Source: Bacteroidales bacterium (GTDB lineage: Bacteria > Bacteroidota > Bacteroidia > Bacteroidales > JAOZTL01). Taken from it: DNA of 7,555 nucleotides. Position 1 is the first letter of the stretch. Each line of letters starts with the position of its first letter. The notes beneath the pieces are model-generated. The model did not search any database. It saw only the letters and a list, made by a program, of their open reading frames with translations, and was not told where the DNA came from. This document shows, one piece after another, positions 7,113-7,555 of this stretch. Where the stretch lies: assembly GCA_029942205.1 (NCBI GenBank), contig JAOZTL010000140.1, forward strand, positions 1 through 7,555, read 5' to 3'. Position numbers and translations under genes: made by a program.

Positions 7113-7150
7113 TAAGTTATACTAAATCATAAGCAGTTAAGCATAACTTA
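7113..7150. repeat. 8-bp perfect inverted repeat with a competing partner
   Basis: TAAGTTAT (7113-7120) is the exact reverse complement of ATAACTTA (7143-7150) across a 22-nt spacer. Its left arm can also pair with the upstream AACTTA at 7088-7093, so two mutually exclusive hairpins are possible, the layout seen in attenuators. The arms are short and AT-rich, so this is tentative. Confidence 0.3.
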
Positions 7151-7195
7151 CTAATTTACATTAATAATTTTATTCAAAAATAAACATCTAAACAA

Positions 7196-7330
7196 ATGAA
7201 GTTTGAATTTACAATTATTTTTCTATTTTATGTAAAGCTATTTCAGGGTGCAGTGCTCGACATGAATACATTTAATTATGATATATTTATTTTTCTTTCA
7301 CACAAGAATACATTTATTTTAAACTATTAA
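7196..7330 (+). CDS. Doubtful 44-codon open frame
   Basis: ATG at 7196 follows AACAA, in the style of the neighbouring starts, and the frame runs to TAA at 7328-7330. It begins MKFEFTIIFLFYVKLFQGAV, which resembles a signal peptide or a single hydrophobic helix. The rest is rich in Phe, Asn and Tyr, as expected from translating AT-rich DNA. Two in-frame NTF segments come from the 11-bp direct repeat. I recognise no family. It may be a chance frame or the decayed start of an exported protein. Confidence 0.18.
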   Translation: MKFEFTIIFLFYVKLFQGAVLDMNTFNYDIFIFLSHKNTFILNY

Positions 7331-7377
7331 AGTAGGCGGCAAAAGTAGGTCAAGTATATTAGTAGCAAGGGGCAAAA

Positions 7378-7555
7378 ATGGCGTTGATAAGGAGAAAAAA
7401 GGCTTTTTTTGGTGTTTTTGTTTCGGCTAAGGATTTAACCACAGAGTTTCACAGAGCTCAAGGCACAGAGTCTCACAGAGTTTTAGCGATATTTTCAGGC
7501 TCAGAAACAAACTTCTCACTTTCGGCGACATACTCTCAAAATCAAGCCAAACGGA
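7378..7555 (+). CDS. Doubtful partial open frame running off the right edge
   Basis: From ATG at 7378-7380 the frame stays open for 59 codons to the window edge; an in-frame TAG at 7363-7365 bounds it upstream. It begins MALIRRKKAFFGVFV and passes through the CACAGAG repeat as TTEFHRAQGTESHRV. The minus strand is also open here, reading from the right edge to a stop near 7432. Translating such repeats commonly yields spurious small frames, so this is probably not a real gene; the sequence beyond the edge would decide. Confidence 0.15.
   Translation, partial: MALIRRKKAFFGVFVSAKDLTTEFHRAQGTESHRVLAIFSGSETNFSLSATYSQNQAKR
7440..7487. repeat. CACAGAG intergenic repeat (two imperfect 24-bp copies)
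   Basis: The heptamer CACAGAG occurs four times, at 7440-7446, 7450-7456, 7464-7470 and 7474-7480, spaced 10, 14 and 10 nt. This makes two tandem 24-bp copies (7440-7463 and 7464-7487) matching at 19 of 24 positions. Clusters of CACAGAG/CACAAAG-type units preceded by TTAACC are a familiar dispersed intergenic repeat in Bacteroidota and some other bacteria. No transposase is present. Confidence 0.7.

Larger units (their letters stand above)
6927..7377. other. Long AT-rich non-coding region
   Basis: No convincing gene is visible on either strand. It contains two 8-bp perfect inverted repeats (7063-7089 and 7113-7150), a doubtful 44-codon frame at 7196-7330, an 11-bp direct repeat GAATACATTTA (7264-7274 and 7306-7316), and two copies of AAAGTAGG 13 nt apart (7329-7336 and 7342-7349). 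Composition changes near 7330, where G-rich sequence begins. I see no tRNA-like cloverleaf. Confidence 0.5.

Noticed and set aside
7404..7420. A-run followed by GGC and a T-run as an intrinsic terminator
   Set aside because: The G/C core is too short to give both a stable stem and a loop, and there is no clear gene ending beside it.
7432..7555. Minus-strand open frame from the window edge through the CACAGAG repeat
   Set aside because: Its C-terminal part is only the translated repeat (LCETLCLELCETLW), a well-known kind of spurious frame.

Overview
This window looks like chromosomal DNA of a member of the Bacteroidota. The DNA is AT-rich, and starts are preceded by A-rich stretches instead of Shine-Dalgarno sequences. 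The gene content fits too: a TPR-membrane-GAF-SpoIIE phosphatase of the kind common in that phylum, and an ECF sigma factor directly followed by a FecR-type anti-sigma factor with a DUF4974/STN-like C-terminus. I cannot name the genus. Every credible gene is on the + strand.

Layout. Positions 1-192 are the end of a reading frame that is clearly an M1-family aminopeptidase. It stops at a TAA exactly where the substrate-binding (GxMEN) and zinc-binding (HExxH) region should begin, so it is a truncated remnant whose 5' part lies outside the window. Positions 244-2916 encode an 890-residue sensor phosphatase: signal peptide, TPR array, coiled coil, one membrane helix, GAF domain, PP2C/SpoIIE domain. 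Positions 3147-4773 hold a two-gene ABC exporter operon, a polytopic membrane protein overlapping its ATPase by 14 nt. Positions 4956-6388 hold the ECF sigma/FecR pair, 5 nt apart. Positions 6513-6926 encode a 137-residue exported protein of unknown function. The last 629 nt (6927-7555) contain no convincing gene. They hold two perfect 8-bp inverted repeats with competing pairings, a doubtful 44-codon frame, a doubtful open frame running off the right edge, and a CACAGAG repeat typical of dispersed intergenic elements.

How the parts may work together. The sensor phosphatase probably turns a signal sensed by the periplasmic TPR region or the GAF domain into dephosphorylation of a partner protein, but no STAS-domain or anti-sigma-kinase partner is encoded here. 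The sigma/FecR pair is a cell-surface-signalling module. The usual TonB-dependent receptor (SusC/FecA-like) does not follow it; the next gene is the small exported protein, which may be the regulated product or an input component. The ABC exporter has no identifiable substrate.

I found no tRNA, rRNA, CRISPR array or complete insertion sequence. No intergenic region has an exact match to the Bacteroidota -7 element TAnnTTTG, so promoters are left uncalled.
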